From positions 1 to 64,000 of the forward strand of contig NZ_JAFMPN010000020.1 of assembly GCF_017351175.1 (NCBI RefSeq): a DNA stretch of 64,000 nucleotides, written 5' to 3'. Origin of the DNA: Desulfovibrio sp. Huiquan2017 (GTDB taxonomy: Bacteria > Desulfobacterota > Desulfovibrionia > Desulfovibrionales > Desulfovibrionaceae). A program made the position numbers and the translations under genes. Below the pieces are notes generated by a model. That model saw only the letters and a program-made list of their open reading frames with translations. It did no database searches and was not told where the DNA came from. Of the stretch, positions 52,706-63,304 are shown one piece after another; position 1 is the stretch's first letter, and each line of letters begins with the position of its first letter.

Positions 52706-54511
52706 CTACTCTTCCGAGGCGATCAGGCGCGCTTCGCCTTCGGACAGGGCCTCGCTGAACTGCATGTTGTACAGCCGCTGGTACAGGGCGCAACTCTCCA
52801 AGAGTTCCCGATGGTTGCCCATGCCGACGATCTCGCCCTTCTGCATGACCACGATCCGGTCCGCGTTGAGCACGGTGGACAGGCGGTGCGCGATGACGAT
52901 GCTGGTTCGCCCCTGCATCAGGTTTTCCAAGGCCTTCTGTACGATGCGCTCGGCCTGGGTGTCCAGGGCGCTGGTGGCTTCGTCGAGAATCAGCAGGGCC
53001 GGGTTCTTGATCAGGGCCCGGGCGATGGTGATGCGCTGCTTCTGCCCCCCGGAGAGCTTGATGCCGCGTTCGCCGCAGTTGGTGTCGTACCCGTCCGGCA
53101 GCCCCTCGATGAAATCGTGGGCAAAGGCCGCCTTGGCCGCCTCGACGATCTGTTCGTCGCTCACGTCGTCGAAGCCGTACCCGATGTTCTCCCGAATGGT
53201 CAGGTTGAACAAGGTGGGCTCTTGGGAGACGATGCCTATGGAGCGGCGCAGCATGCCCAGATCGTATTCCTGGATGGGCACGCCGTTGAACCGAATCTGG
53301 CCGCTGTCCACGTCATAGAAGCGGGGCAGCAGGTTGGCCATGGTGGTCTTGCCCGAGCCACTGGGGCCGACCAAGGCAATGCGTTCGTTTTGGCGGATGG
53401 TCAGTTGCAGCTTCTTGATCGCGGGTTCGTTGCCCGTGGGGTAGGTGAAGACGATATCGTCCAACTCGATGGCCTTCAGGGGCAGGGTCAGCTCTCGGTC
53501 GCCGCCACTCTCCGGGATGACCTCCGGGGAGTCCAGCAAGCCGAAGACGCGCTCGGCACTGGCCAGGGATCCCTGCATGGTCTTGTTGGCCTCGTTCAGC
53601 TTCTTGATCGGTTCATAGAGCATGATCATGGCCGTGACAAAGGAGAAGAAGGTGCCGGGCGTGGATATGCCCTTGAGCACCTGCAGGCCGCCGTACCAGA
53701 GCACGCCGCTGATGGCCACGCCTCCGGCCAACTCCATGATGCGAGTGGATATTTCGCTGGCCAGGACTTGTTTCTTGGAGAGGCGGACGATGCCGTGGCT
53801 TTCCTTTTGGAACTGCTTGTATTCCTTGTCTTCCGTGTGGAAGGCCTTGATCAGCTTTACGCAACTCAGGCATTGCTGGACCACGGAGTTGATGTCCGCG
53901 CCCTGGACTTGCAGGCGGCGTCCGAGCTTGCGCAGGCGCTTGCCAAAGCGGATTACGGGTACGATGCAAACGGGCAGAACCACCAGGGCGATGAGCGCGA
54001 GCTTCCAATCCTGATACAGGACCACGCCTGCCAGCGAGACGCAAGTGATCAGTTCGCGCACGCCCATGACAATGGTTGGCACGCTTTCGCGGATGCCTGC
54101 CACGTCGCCCAGGATGCGTGACATAAGCATGCCCACCTGGCTTTCCTCGAAAAAGCGCATGGGCAGCAGCAGGATTCGTTCGAACATCTCGTTGCGCAGG
54201 CGTTCGAGCACCAACAGGCCGGTGATGTTCATCAGATAGACCTGTAGGAAACGGAAGACCGATTTGATGACGATGACGCCCAGGAAAGCCAGGGGGACGA
54301 GTATCAGGGCGACCTCGTCCTTCTGAACGAAAATATTGTCCATGGCGGGCTTGACCAGGTAGGCGGTGGCCGCGTTGGTGCTGGACACGACCACGGCGGA
54401 GAGCATCCCGATGGCCACCTTCCATTTATGCGGGGTGAAATAGGAAAAACAGCGTTTTATCAGGTGGCGGTTGCTGATTTTCGGAATTATCTTGAGATTG
54501 TATTGCGACAA
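52706..54511 (-). CDS. msbA: lipid A / polysaccharide ABC exporter, MsbA-like
   Basis: 601 aa from TTG at 54511 (TAGGAG upstream). Six-helix ABC exporter domain (about 25-320), then an ATPase domain: Walker A GPSGSGKTT, Q-loop IVSQEPTLFN, signature LSGGQKQRITIARAL, Walker B LLILDEATSALD, switch His in IVIAHRLSTV. Half-transporter, so a homodimer. It flips lipid A core or a lipid-linked glycan at the inner membrane. TTGACA lies about 200 bp upstream on the same strand. Confidence 0.88.
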   Translation of the reverse strand: MSQYNLKIIPKISNRHLIKRCFSYFTPHKWKVAIGMLSAVVVSSTNAATAYLVKPAMDNIFVQKDEVALILVPLAFLGVIVIKSVFRFLQVYLMNITGLLVLERLRNEMFERILLLPMRFFEESQVGMLMSRILGDVAGIRESVPTIVMGVRELITCVSLAGVVLYQDWKLALIALVVLPVCIVPVIRFGKRLRKLGRRLQVQGADINSVVQQCLSCVKLIKAFHTEDKEYKQFQKESHGIVRLSKKQVLASEISTRIMELAGGVAISGVLWYGGLQVLKGISTPGTFFSFVTAMIMLYEPIKKLNEANKTMQGSLASAERVFGLLDSPEVIPESGGDRELTLPLKAIELDDIVFTYPTGNEPAIKKLQLTIRQNERIALVGPSGSGKTTMANLLPRFYDVDSGQIRFNGVPIQEYDLGMLRRSIGIVSQEPTLFNLTIRENIGYGFDDVSDEQIVEAAKAAFAHDFIEGLPDGYDTNCGERGIKLSGGQKQRITIARALIKNPALLILDEATSALDTQAERIVQKALENLMQGRTSIVIAHRLSTVLNADRIVVMQKGEIVGMGNHRELLESCALYQRLYNMQFSEALSEGEARLIASEE

Positions 54512-54801
54512 AAAATGCTCCTAAATAACTGTCGTTGCAACTCGGGGAGACGGTTTCGTGTGGAGGCGGGCCGCTTTAGTCCCGACGAACCGGGCCGGAC
54601 GTATTTGTGCTTCCGTAAAACGACCGAGCGGATAATACCCGTTTCTCCATCCGCCGTCACCTGTGTGTGGGCTGATGATTTTCCCGTGGGTACGGCCTGG
54701 CTGTGGGGTTGTCAAATCAAACGGCATATTTTCCGCGTACCCTATACGGAGCGGCCGATGGTCTCGGACGGTGCGCGACGCCAAGGCGGCGCTTCTAGCC
54801 G

Positions 54802-55203
54802 TTAAGGCGTTGGTGGGCACTTCCTCCAAAACACCCAACGTTGCAGCAAATAGCTGACGGGGGCGACGATTGCGGCAGTGAGCAGCGGGGCGGCAATGGA
54901 CGTTATTTCCAGATGATCGCAGAGGGTCCCAATGCCGTAGCTGATGGCCGCACCTATGCTCGAGACGAAGAGAAAGTGCGCGTATTGCCGCAGGGAATGG
55001 GTTCGGACCTTGAAAACAAAATACGAAGCCACGAAGAATGAAAAGATGTTGGCGGCGAGAAAGGCCAGCACATTGGAAAGCGCGATGGGGAGAAAACGGA
55101 CGAGCAGGGAGAAGACCACGATGTGAACGGCCGTGTTGGCGAGGCCTGCAACGAGAAAGCGCAGGAACTGTTGCTTGTCTTTGGTGAGGGAACGCATCTG
55201 CAC
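54802..55203 (-). CDS. GtrA-like membrane protein
   Basis: 133 aa, four predicted membrane helices: QFLRFLVAGLANTAVHIVVFSLLVRFLPIALSNVLAFLAANIFSFFVASYFVFK is the GtrA signature start. It follows the GtrB-like transferase by 14 bp. GtrA proteins are thought to flip the polyprenyl-linked sugar made by GtrB-type enzymes. Confidence 0.87.
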   Translation of the reverse strand: MQMRSLTKDKQQFLRFLVAGLANTAVHIVVFSLLVRFLPIALSNVLAFLAANIFSFFVASYFVFKVRTHSLRQYAHFLFVSSIGAAISYGIGTLCDHLEITSIAAPLLTAAIVAPVSYLLQRWVFWRKCPPTP

Positions 55204-55217
55204 GGAACGATGGATGG

Positions 55218-56222
55218 CTATTCTTCCATGTTGTCGTGAATCTCGGAGATGATATAGAGAGGCCGACGTTTGGATTCGATGTAAATTCTACCGATGTATT
55301 CGCCCAACGTGCCCAGGGCCAGCAACTGCATCCCTGCGAAAAAGGCGATGGCGGTCATCAGGGAGGCGTAACCCTGAACCGGGTCGCCGAGGAGCAGATA
55401 CCGGATGACGACGTATATGGCGAAGAAGAAGGCCAGTGTCGAGACTACTCCCCCGCAGATGGTCGCTATGCGCAGGGGGAGGTTGGAAAAGGAGATCAGG
55501 CCGCCGACGGCCAGGCCGAGCAGTTTGAGGGGAGTCCACTTGCTGCCCCCGGCGTGGCGTTCCGGGCGGTCGAAATATATCTCGGTCGTGGAGAAACCGG
55601 GCCACGTAAGCAACCCTTTCATGAATCGGTTGCGTTCGGGCATCCTGCGGATGACATCAACCACCGCTTTGTCCATGAGCCGGAAGTCGCCGGAGTTTTC
55701 CGGAATCTTGGATTCGCTGATCAGGTTGAAGACCTTGTAGAACAAGCCCGCAGTGATTCGTTTGCTTTTGGTGTCGTGCTCGCGGTTTTTGCGTACGGCA
55801 AAGACCACGTCAAAGCCCTTGCGCCATTCCGCGAGCATCTGGACGATCAGTGTCGGAGGCTCCTGCAGGTCGGCATCGACCGGGATGACGACGTCGCCGG
55901 TGCACATATCCAGGCCCGCCGAAAGGGCCACTTCCTTGCCGAAGTTGCGGGAGAATTTGAATGCCCGGATATAGGGTTCCTCCCGTTGGCAGAGGGCATC
56001 GAAAGTCCCGTCCGAACTCCCGTCGTCTATGCAGACGACCTCCAGGGGGGATGCGATGTCCTTTTGGATTTTGGAAATTTCCTGGAACAGAGCGTCCAGC
56101 CCGTCGCGTTCGTTGAACATGGGGATGACCAGACTGACCAATCCTGGTTGTCGGCGGTTCCGGGGAGGGGTGCAGATCACGCCTACCATAGTTGATGCGG
56201 TCATACGATTGTCTCGTTTCAT
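55218..56222 (-). CDS. GtrB/DPM1-like polyprenyl-phosphate glycosyltransferase
   Basis: 334 aa from ATG at 56222; ATG at 56204 is an alternative and neither has a strong ribosome binding site. GT-A domain: VSLVIPMFNERDGLDALF, IDDGSSDGTFDAL, VDADLQEPP (DxD). Two C-terminal membrane helices (LRIATICGGVVSTLAFFFAIYVVI and YASLMTAIAFFAGMQLLALGTLGEYIGRIY). Makes a polyprenyl-phosphate sugar used to decorate the O-antigen, together with GtrA. Confidence 0.88.
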   Translation of the reverse strand: MKRDNRMTASTMVGVICTPPRNRRQPGLVSLVIPMFNERDGLDALFQEISKIQKDIASPLEVVCIDDGSSDGTFDALCQREEPYIRAFKFSRNFGKEVALSAGLDMCTGDVVIPVDADLQEPPTLIVQMLAEWRKGFDVVFAVRKNREHDTKSKRITAGLFYKVFNLISESKIPENSGDFRLMDKAVVDVIRRMPERNRFMKGLLTWPGFSTTEIYFDRPERHAGGSKWTPLKLLGLAVGGLISFSNLPLRIATICGGVVSTLAFFFAIYVVIRYLLLGDPVQGYASLMTAIAFFAGMQLLALGTLGEYIGRIYIESKRRPLYIISEIHDNMEE

Positions 56223-56581
56223 GTTGTTCGGGCATTGTCGGCGCCGACTGCGGAGGGAGTCCTTGCGGCTCCCCGTCCGCACGGGGGCGTTGCGGCCGGG
56301 ATGAGGGCACAGGTCTTTACTTTTATATATTTCAATGGGCTCGTCTACAACAAGATTCGTCTCATCGGCTTTGGCTGTTTCGTTGTTTGTATATTGGCCA
56401 AGGCACACGCGGAACGGAAACCCCAGGCGTGGGGAATGGTCATCAATTCGCGTACGTGGTGGCCCGGCCATAAAGATTTTGCATATGAAACATGATGCTG
56501 CTACGACGTGCTGGACGAGGGGCGTGTGCAGGTCGCGCACAACGGCGGATTCAAGGCAAACAGAGCGGGCATGCCGGAAAA

Positions 56582-57919
56582 ATGAACAAAAGAATACTCG
56601 GGGTGAACATCCTCTTGTTCGCCTATTTTCTGGTGCTCAATTTCTTCCAGCCCTTGGTGTCGGACGACCTCTGCCGGGGCGCGGCGGCTGCGCTCTGGAA
56701 CCATACCATCTGGGAGCATCTCGTTAGTGATTACATGAACTGGACAGGCCGCATGACGGCCCAGCTGTTGGCATATGTCTTCCTGAACGCGCCGCTGGAG
56801 GGCTACCTCATTCCGTTGTTTAACGTCGTCAACAGTTTCGCCCTGGCGGTATTCATATTCAAGACGTTCAGGATTTCTACGATCAACAGTCCGAAACTGT
56901 CCGCCAGTCCCCGGTTCTACGTGTTTTATGCCGCCGTGATGCTCCTGGCTCTCTATGCGACGAGGTTCTTGGCCAGCGCCCTGTGGAAGACGGGCGGGTT
57001 GCAGTATCTATGGGGACTTTCGATACTGGTCAGCGTTGCGTACAGCCTGTTGCGGGCAAGGAGCGAGAGCAACGGCAAGGCTGTATTGTTCTTCGCTGTT
57101 GGCCTGTTCATAGGCAATTACAACGAAATATATTTTTCCTCCATACTCATCGTTGCCTTCGCATACGCATTGTACGCCACGCTGTCCGGAACCGCCCGAA
57201 ATGCCCTGTCCAAGTCAGTGTATTCGTTCCTTTTTGGAGACCTCATCGGCGGCTGTGTACTGATCGCTGCGCCGGGTAATTACGTCCGGCTTGGAACGGT
57301 CGCCCATGGCGGGGTTTCCTTTTGGGAGAAGACGGTAATGCTGGGCAGGAATCTTTCGCACAATCAATACCTGATCTATCTATTCGTTGTGTTTGTCCTC
57401 TTTTGCGTCTTGAGCTTGCGTTGCTGCGGAGGGGAAAGGAAGAAGACGCAATTGGCCGCTGCCATTGGCGCCGCAACGCTTGTTCTTCTGTATGTACAGC
57501 TTCTTCCCATCGCGCATTATGATTTCGACAACCGCATGTTCATGTTCTGGACGACCGTGGCGATCGCGCTTATCGTCTCAACGTGCGTGCAGACCGGCAG
57601 AATCGAAGCGTTTTTCACCCGGTACGGGAATGCCGTCTTGTGCGTGTCTATCGGGCTGATTGTTCCTTTCGTATTGTCCACTGTGCATAATTATCATGAT
57701 GAATCCGTATATAGCGCGAAAAATATGGAGATAATCAATGCAGCCAGGGAGCGGGGTGCCGGAACAGTGATTCTCCCGAGGCGCGGGGAGCGTGACGCCA
57801 TGTTCCGCCACGGCTATTTTGGCGGGTTGTCCCAGGACAAGAATTTCTGGGCCAACAAATGCGCCGCCTCCTATTTCGGAGTTGGGGCAATAGCCATAGC
57901 CGATGATGATCGGCGTTGA
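56582..57919 (+). CDS. DUF6056-like polytopic membrane protein
   Basis: 445 aa from ATG at 56582. About eleven hydrophobic segments; an early SDDLCRG and NWTGRMTAQLLAY segment resemble DUF6056/GT-C-like membrane proteins. Probably a membrane glycosyltransferase of the surface-glycan locus. Opposite strand from the GtrB-like gene; shared region 56223-56581 holds both promoters. Confidence 0.65.
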   Translation: MNKRILGVNILLFAYFLVLNFFQPLVSDDLCRGAAAALWNHTIWEHLVSDYMNWTGRMTAQLLAYVFLNAPLEGYLIPLFNVVNSFALAVFIFKTFRISTINSPKLSASPRFYVFYAAVMLLALYATRFLASALWKTGGLQYLWGLSILVSVAYSLLRARSESNGKAVLFFAVGLFIGNYNEIYFSSILIVAFAYALYATLSGTARNALSKSVYSFLFGDLIGGCVLIAAPGNYVRLGTVAHGGVSFWEKTVMLGRNLSHNQYLIYLFVVFVLFCVLSLRCCGGERKKTQLAAAIGAATLVLLYVQLLPIAHYDFDNRMFMFWTTVAIALIVSTCVQTGRIEAFFTRYGNAVLCVSIGLIVPFVLSTVHNYHDESVYSAKNMEIINAARERGAGTVILPRRGERDAMFRHGYFGGLSQDKNFWANKCAASYFGVGAIAIADDDRR

Positions 57920-58032
57920 TTCGGTTCGATGGGGGGAGATCCCTCGAGGGATACCGTGGTCGATTCTCGGGTGGTCACGGCCATTTGTCTTTTGCTCTCC
58001 CGCAGTGTACCTGGCCTTTCCTGTCGAGATAA

Positions 58033-58932
58033 TCTGACGGATATGGAATCGACTGGAAGCGATTCGCATCGCCGAAATCGCTTTCGCTCCTCCTGTCTTT
58101 CCTGACAACTCTGGCGGTCACGTTCGTGGTCGCTGTCAGATGGCCCCGGCTGGCGAATTTATTCGGCCAGACCCGGCTGCCTCTCCATCGTTTTTTTGCG
58201 GTCTTCGCCGTGACCTCGTTCGTCAGTTTCATTTTGCCCAAGGACTGGGGGGATGTCGGTGGGCGACTGGTCTGGTCGAAACAGCGGGCCGATCACAGCT
58301 ATGCGGCGGCCGGGACAGCACTGTTTTGGGACAAAGTCATGGACGCCACCGTGCTTTTCCCTATTCTGCCGGCCTGTCTCGTCTATTTTTCCCTATGGAC
58401 AGGTCTTGACCGCAAGCCTAGTGGTGGCAATTGTCTCCTGGGGGGGGCGGCCATATTCTGGTTCGCTTCGGCAAGAGCTGTTCAGGTCATGCCGTACACG
58501 CTCAATTGGGGCCTTGGACTCGCCTCGAAGCTGCCGTTTCTGAGAAATCGCGTCCGGCCCGTGGACCTGCCTTCCCTAGATCGGACCGCATGCGTCAAGT
58601 TGTTCGGCATGACTTGTCTGAAGCCTGTTATCCTGGCGGTTCAATATCTCGGATTCGCCTATGCCCCGGGACTGCATTTCTCGGTGACCACCATATTCTT
58701 CGCCACGCCAGTTTCCCAGTTGGCCTTCGTGTTTTCCTTTACTGCTGGTGGGTTGGGGGTGTTGGAAGCCGGTTGGTTTGCGGCCCTTTCGCTGGCGGGC
58801 GTCAGTAATCCCGATATAGGTCTGTTTCTCCTGGGCCAGCGGGTTTATTCCATCGCATGCATGGGTGTCTTGGCAGCGGCTACCCTTCTCTGTTCCCTTG
58901 CCTGGAAGGCTTTGAAAGAGGGGCACAGGTAG
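58033..58932 (+). pseudogene. flippase-like (UPF0104/LPG synthase TM) protein, 5' end damaged
   Basis: The homologous reading frame can be followed from just after TAA at 58030 (IDWKRFASPKSLSLLLSFL), but no ATG, GTG or TTG occurs before GTG at 58126, which would remove the first helix. From 58126 the product is 268 aa with SFVSFILPKDWGDVGGRLVW and FTAGGLGVLEAGWFAALSLAGV, typical of this family of putative lipid flippases. Best read as 5'-truncated or frameshifted; use of GTG 58126 cannot be excluded. Confidence 0.6.
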
Positions 58933-59002
58933 TGAATATCTGTCCGTTGTGATGACAGCGGTGTATTCTGGCTTAGCCTTGCAAGCGTCCACAAAAAAAT
59001 AA

Positions 59003-60136
59003 ATGATAATTGATGGTGTGCCTGGTGGGAAGTGGTGCGAACGGGTTCAGCGCAAGCATCTGCTCACGCTGGTGATGCTCTATGCGGCCGTCGCCTTTTG
59101 GGGGAGGCTCCTGAAAGGCGTATACGACAATTCGGACATTTGCGACTACATGCGGATCGGGCTGAATTTTTAGGATGTCGGCTTCAAGGCTTTTACCGCA
59201 TTCTGGCTGGAGGAATTGTCAAAATTACAGGCATCCATGAGCCACACATCATTTCGCTCATGCTGAGTTTGCCGTGTCTGTTCGGCATCACGCTATTCTT
59301 TCCCATGATCGTCGAACACTACACAGACAGTGTTTGGGCTACGTTCGTGAGCTTGTTCCTGTGTGCCACGTCTGCCTTTGCCGGAGCTTTAGTCCGTCCA
59401 CTGTCCGAGGCACCGTTTTGTCTTCTGGTGACCGCTGCTGTTTGTTTGACCGTCGTCAGAAAAGTCCGTCCGTTGTATGTGGGCCTCTTTCTTGGCGCGA
59501 TTTTCTGGTTTCGAAACCAGATTCTCGTCTTTTTACCCCTTTGGTCGTTGCTGTTTGAGAGCTCAAGGAGGCTGAAACGGTATATTCGAAACGGCTTCCT
59601 ACTGGGTATCGGTTTCATCGTCGGGCCGTTGGTCTATATTTTTGCGCAAGGTTGGTTTTATTTTTCTATACATAAAAAAGACAATCTGGCCCAATTTGAT
59701 TGGCTTGCAGTCTTTTCCGATCAATTGTTGGTACTCAGCGAACAGAATGCCATTGCCATCTATCTGCTGGCAATTGCGTCCATCGCCTGTAAATCTGTTC
59801 GTTGCAACGCGGCCCGGAGCCTATGTCGTCTTTTTCTTTCTCAGTGTCTGTCTGCTGACCATCGTTGTGAGAAATGAAATATTGCCATGACTGAAAAGAC
59901 ATGGCCGCAAGGGTGTGGTGGGTCCCATTCTTCTTGTTCTTGCTGTTTTTCTGGTCAGGAACGCCGCGTTGAATCGTATCGCAAAGTATGTGGTGATGCC
60001 TTCGCAGATCGAGAGGAAGTTGTCCCGGTGGAAGCTTGATCGTCGGTATGTCTTTGACAAGATCGAACCTGATGCTAGCGACGGCATGCCCTTGCCGCCC
60101 GACCAGGGCACTGCGCCGCAAGCTTTACAGTCCTAG
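59003..60136 (+). pseudogene. decayed GT-C/ArnT-type membrane glycosyltransferase
   Basis: Pieces of one membrane protein are spread over frames: KHLLTLVMLYAAVAFWGRLL ... CDYMRIGLNF then TAG (59170-59172) and DVGFKAFTAFWL; then, in another frame, GGIVKITGIHEPHIISLMLSL to AIYLLAIASIACKSV; then VVFFFLSVCLLTIVVRNEILP, TGA, and GRKGVVGPILLVLAVF to the end. At least two frameshifts and two stops. The DNSDICDYMRIG-type early loop with acidic residue and many helices suggest a polyprenyl-sugar-dependent transferase. Confidence 0.7.
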
Positions 60137-60242
60137 ACCTGGATGGTAGCTTATTTTGTTTAGGTAAGAACTATCAAAAGCAATCGACAGGCGGCGTTTG
60201 ATGTCGGCATGACCTATTCTGGCGGCTTCGCCCGAAAAAGGC

Positions 60243-60850
60243 TTGGTCGGCGCTGTGCCTGAGGGGGGAGGGGGCATTCCCGCTGCATATTGGGAAACAC
60301 GTTATGCCGAAGACGGGACGTCCGGCCTTGGATCGTATGGGGATTTGGCGGATTTCAAAGCTTGGGTACTAAATGATTTCATTCGCGAAAACGGGATCAA
60401 AACCGTTGGCGAATTCGGGTGTGGCGACGGGAACCAGGCGAGCCTTTTTAGAGTCCCCCAATATTGTGGTTATGACATTAACAAATCAGCCATCAAGGTG
60501 TGCAGGCAAAGAGACACGGCGTCCAACACGATTTTCAAGCACATTGGAAAGCACCGGGGTGAAATTTATTGACTTTTCCTTTCCCTTGACGTGCTCTAGC
60601 ATTTGGTGGAGGACAGTGCTTTTGCGGAGTACATGGCTCAGCTGTTTCCCTCGTTGAGTCGGTTTATCTGTATTTATTCAAGTGAGTTCGACTCAGTAGA
60701 TGAAACCCCGCAGGTCAATCACCACTGTTTTTTCGTTGGGTAGCCGAACACGCGCCGGGGGGGACATTGACCGCGATCGTCCCCAATGAATACAAGGAAA
60801 TTTCGTTTGCGAATTTCTTTTTTTATGAAAAGACGAGTTGATGGAAACGG
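60243..60850 (+). pseudogene. decayed class I SAM-dependent methyltransferase
   Basis: IPAAYWETRYAEDGTSGLGSYG and KTVGEFGCGDGNQASLF (SAM motif I) are intact to about 60560; then TGA and TAG interrupt, and the rest (DVL-HLVEDSAFAEYMAQLFPS, RFICIYSSEFDS, then in another frame TLTAIVPNEYKEISFANFFF) follows with a further frameshift. Probably once modified a sugar of the surface glycan. Confidence 0.7.
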
Positions 60851-60887
60851 CCCGGTTGAGAATGAAAAAACGGTCTGAGGGCGACGA

Positions 60888-62042
60888 GTGAAACGATCCG
60901 TATTGGTTTTTGTGGGGACACGGCCGGAGGCCGTGAAGATGGCTCCGGTGGTATTTGCCCTGCGCGAGCGGGGGGAGCGGTTCAGGACATTGCTCGTCTC
61001 CACGGGGCAGCATCGGGAGATGCTCACGCAGACCCTTGGCGATTTCGGGCTGGCCCCGGATATAGACCTCGACCTGATGGTTCGGAATCAGAGCCTGGCA
61101 CAGCTTTCCTCCAATCTCTTTCGGGCGGTCGATGAGGTCTTGGAACGGGAGCGTCCGGCCATGGTCCTCGTCCAGGGCGACACCACGACCGTCATGGTCG
61201 TCTCCCTGTGCGCGTTTTATCGCGGAATCCCGTGCGGACATGTCGAGGCCGGGCTGCGCAGCCACAACATGCATGCGCCCTTTCCCGAAGAGTTGAACCG
61301 GTGCATTGCCGGGTTGACCGCGTCATTGCACTTCGCGCCCACGCAACGGGCCGTCGACACCCTGTCTGCCGAGGGCGTCCCGGCGGAGAGCATCCATCTG
61401 ACGGGCAATACCGGAATCGACGCGCTTCTCTGGACTGCGGCGCGGCTTCGCTCCGCCCCGCCAGAGCTTTCCGAGGACGTCCGCACCGTTTTGGACAGCG
61501 GCCGTCGTTTTGTGCTCGTCACCGGGCACAGGCGCGAGAATTTCGGGCAGGGATTTCAATCCATCTGCCGCGCCCTGCGGGAGTTGGCCGCTAAGTATCC
61601 GGACGTGTTTTTTCTCTATCCCGTGCATCTCAATCCGAACGTGCGCGAGGTCGTGTATGCGGAACTCGCCGATTGCGTGAACATTGTGCTCACCAAGCCG
61701 CTGGCCTACCGGCAGTTCGTTTTCGTTATGCAGGCCGCCCACTGCCTGCTCACCGACTCCGGCGGCGTCCAGGAGGAGGCCCCTTCGCTCGGAAAGCCGG
61801 TCCTGGTCATGCGCGAGGTCACAGAGCGTCCCGAGGGCGTGGACGCGGGTTGCAGCCGCCTGGTGGGAACGGATACGGACGATATCATTGCCGGTGTCAG
61901 CGAATTGCTGGATAACGTCAACGGGAGTTACGAACGCATGGGCGGGACGCAGAACCCCTATGGGGACGGGCTGGCCGCCGGGCGTATCGCTGCGGTCGTG
62001 AACGGCTGTCTGGGTGACGGGGAGGATGCCCCGTGCGCATAG
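60888..62042 (+). CDS. wecB: UDP-N-acetylglucosamine 2-epimerase (non-hydrolysing)
   Basis: 384 aa from GTG at 60888 (GAGG upstream). GTRPEAVKMAPVVFAL at the N-terminus, VQGDTTTVMV, HVEAGLRS, TGHRRENFG, and LTDSGGVQEEAPSLGKPVLVMREVTERPE are all WecB hallmarks. Interconverts UDP-GlcNAc and UDP-ManNAc for surface glycan synthesis. Overlaps the next gene by 10 bp. Confidence 0.95.
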   Translation: MKRSVLVFVGTRPEAVKMAPVVFALRERGERFRTLLVSTGQHREMLTQTLGDFGLAPDIDLDLMVRNQSLAQLSSNLFRAVDEVLERERPAMVLVQGDTTTVMVVSLCAFYRGIPCGHVEAGLRSHNMHAPFPEELNRCIAGLTASLHFAPTQRAVDTLSAEGVPAESIHLTGNTGIDALLWTAARLRSAPPELSEDVRTVLDSGRRFVLVTGHRRENFGQGFQSICRALRELAAKYPDVFFLYPVHLNPNVREVVYAELADCVNIVLTKPLAYRQFVFVMQAAHCLLTDSGGVQEEAPSLGKPVLVMREVTERPEGVDAGCSRLVGTDTDDIIAGVSELLDNVNGSYERMGGTQNPYGDGLAAGRIAAVVNGCLGDGEDAPCA

Positions 62043-63244
62043 GCATCGTTTCCACGTGGTTCGAACGCGGGGCGGCCTATGTCTCCCGCCAGTATAGAGA
62101 CCTCCTGCGCAGGCAAGACAACGAGGTCTTCATCTACGCCCGGGGCGGCGAGCGCTATGCCATTGGCGACCCCGAATGGGACACGCCGGATGTGACCTGG
62201 GGGGCGGCGGCGCCCGTGAAGGTGGTCACCCCCATCCACAAGCGGGAATTTTTGCGTTGGATTGCCGACAATCGCCTGGACACCGTACTCTTCAATGAAC
62301 AGTGGTGGCTGCCCCCGGTGGTGTGGGCGCGTGAGGCCGGTTGCAAGACCATCGGCTATGTCGACTATTACACCGAAAGGACCGTGGAGCGGTTTGCCGC
62401 CTACGACGGCCTGATCTGCAACACCAGACGGCACCACAGCGTGTTTTCCTGGCACCCCTCCTGCCTCTATCTTCCCTGGGGAACGGACGTTTCGCTGTTT
62501 CGCCCGCTCGAGGACGGCGTCCGGAGCGAAAAAGGGCCGGTGTTCTTTCTTTCGGCGGGACTCAATCCCGCCCGCAAAGGGGCCGATCTCGCCCTTCGCG
62601 CTTTTGCCCGTCTTACCGGCGAGGCCTTCTTCGTGCTCCATATCCAAAGCGGGGCGTTCGACACGATTCCGGATGTGCGCTCTCTTGCGGATGAGCTGGT
62701 GCAGCAGGGCAGGTTAAAGATTTACGATCAGGAGGTCCCCGCGCCGGGGCTTTATCATCTGGGCGATGTCTACGTGTACCCGTCGCGCCTGGACGGCATA
62801 GGCCTGACGCAGGCCGAAGCGCTGGCCTGCGGTCTGCCCCTGATCGTTCCGGACAACCCGCCCATGAACGAATTCATTACCCCGGAATCCGGTCTTGCCG
62901 TGCCGGTGGATAGGCTCTGGGCCAGGTGGGATGGCTATTACTGGCCCCAGTGTTTGGCCAGCGTCGATGGACTGCAAGTGGCCATGCAGGCGTTTGTCGA
63001 CGATTTCGCCTCCCTTGCCCAACGCCAGAGGCAGGCCCGCGCCTACGCTGAAGAGCACCTGGATTGGTACAAGAACGGCGCGGGGCTCAATGATTGGCTC
63101 GCTTCCCTCAAAAGCCATGAAATCCCGGCTGGGATGTTGCGGGACATCCGCAGGGAGGAGCGAAAAGCGCCTGCTTCGAATTGCGCCCTCCTGAAGCGGT
63201 CCACCACATTGTCCCGCCTGCTCAAGCTGAAACGGAACAAGTAG
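62033..63244 (+). CDS. family 4 glycosyltransferase
   Basis: 403 aa from GTG at 62033. GT-B fold: N-terminal MRIGIVSTWFERGAAYVSRQYRD, C-terminal GPVFFLSAGLNPARKGADLALRAF and the nucleotide-sugar site YPSRLDGIGLTQAEALACGLPLIVPDN (EX7E-like). Coupled to wecB, so it may transfer a ManNAc-derived or GlcNAc sugar. Confidence 0.88.
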   Translation: MRIGIVSTWFERGAAYVSRQYRDLLRRQDNEVFIYARGGERYAIGDPEWDTPDVTWGAAAPVKVVTPIHKREFLRWIADNRLDTVLFNEQWWLPPVVWAREAGCKTIGYVDYYTERTVERFAAYDGLICNTRRHHSVFSWHPSCLYLPWGTDVSLFRPLEDGVRSEKGPVFFLSAGLNPARKGADLALRAFARLTGEAFFVLHIQSGAFDTIPDVRSLADELVQQGRLKIYDQEVPAPGLYHLGDVYVYPSRLDGIGLTQAEALACGLPLIVPDNPPMNEFITPESGLAVPVDRLWARWDGYYWPQCLASVDGLQVAMQAFVDDFASLAQRQRQARAYAEEHLDWYKNGAGLNDWLASLKSHEIPAGMLRDIRREERKAPASNCALLKRSTTLSRLLKLKRNK

Positions 63245-63304
63245 CCGCCGCGGCCCAGGCTAGGATTCCACACCAATCACAGGAAACAAGCGGTACCTTT
63301 CAGC

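Noticed and set aside
59880-59895. In-frame TGA in the membrane glycosyltransferase fragment as a possible Sec codon
   Set aside because: The gene has other frameshifts and a TAG stop, and there is no Cys expected at this place; it is decay.
60573-60600. In-frame TGA in the methyltransferase fragment as a possible Sec codon
   Set aside because: A TAG follows within 30 bases and a frameshift later; no SECIS-like hairpin was seen.
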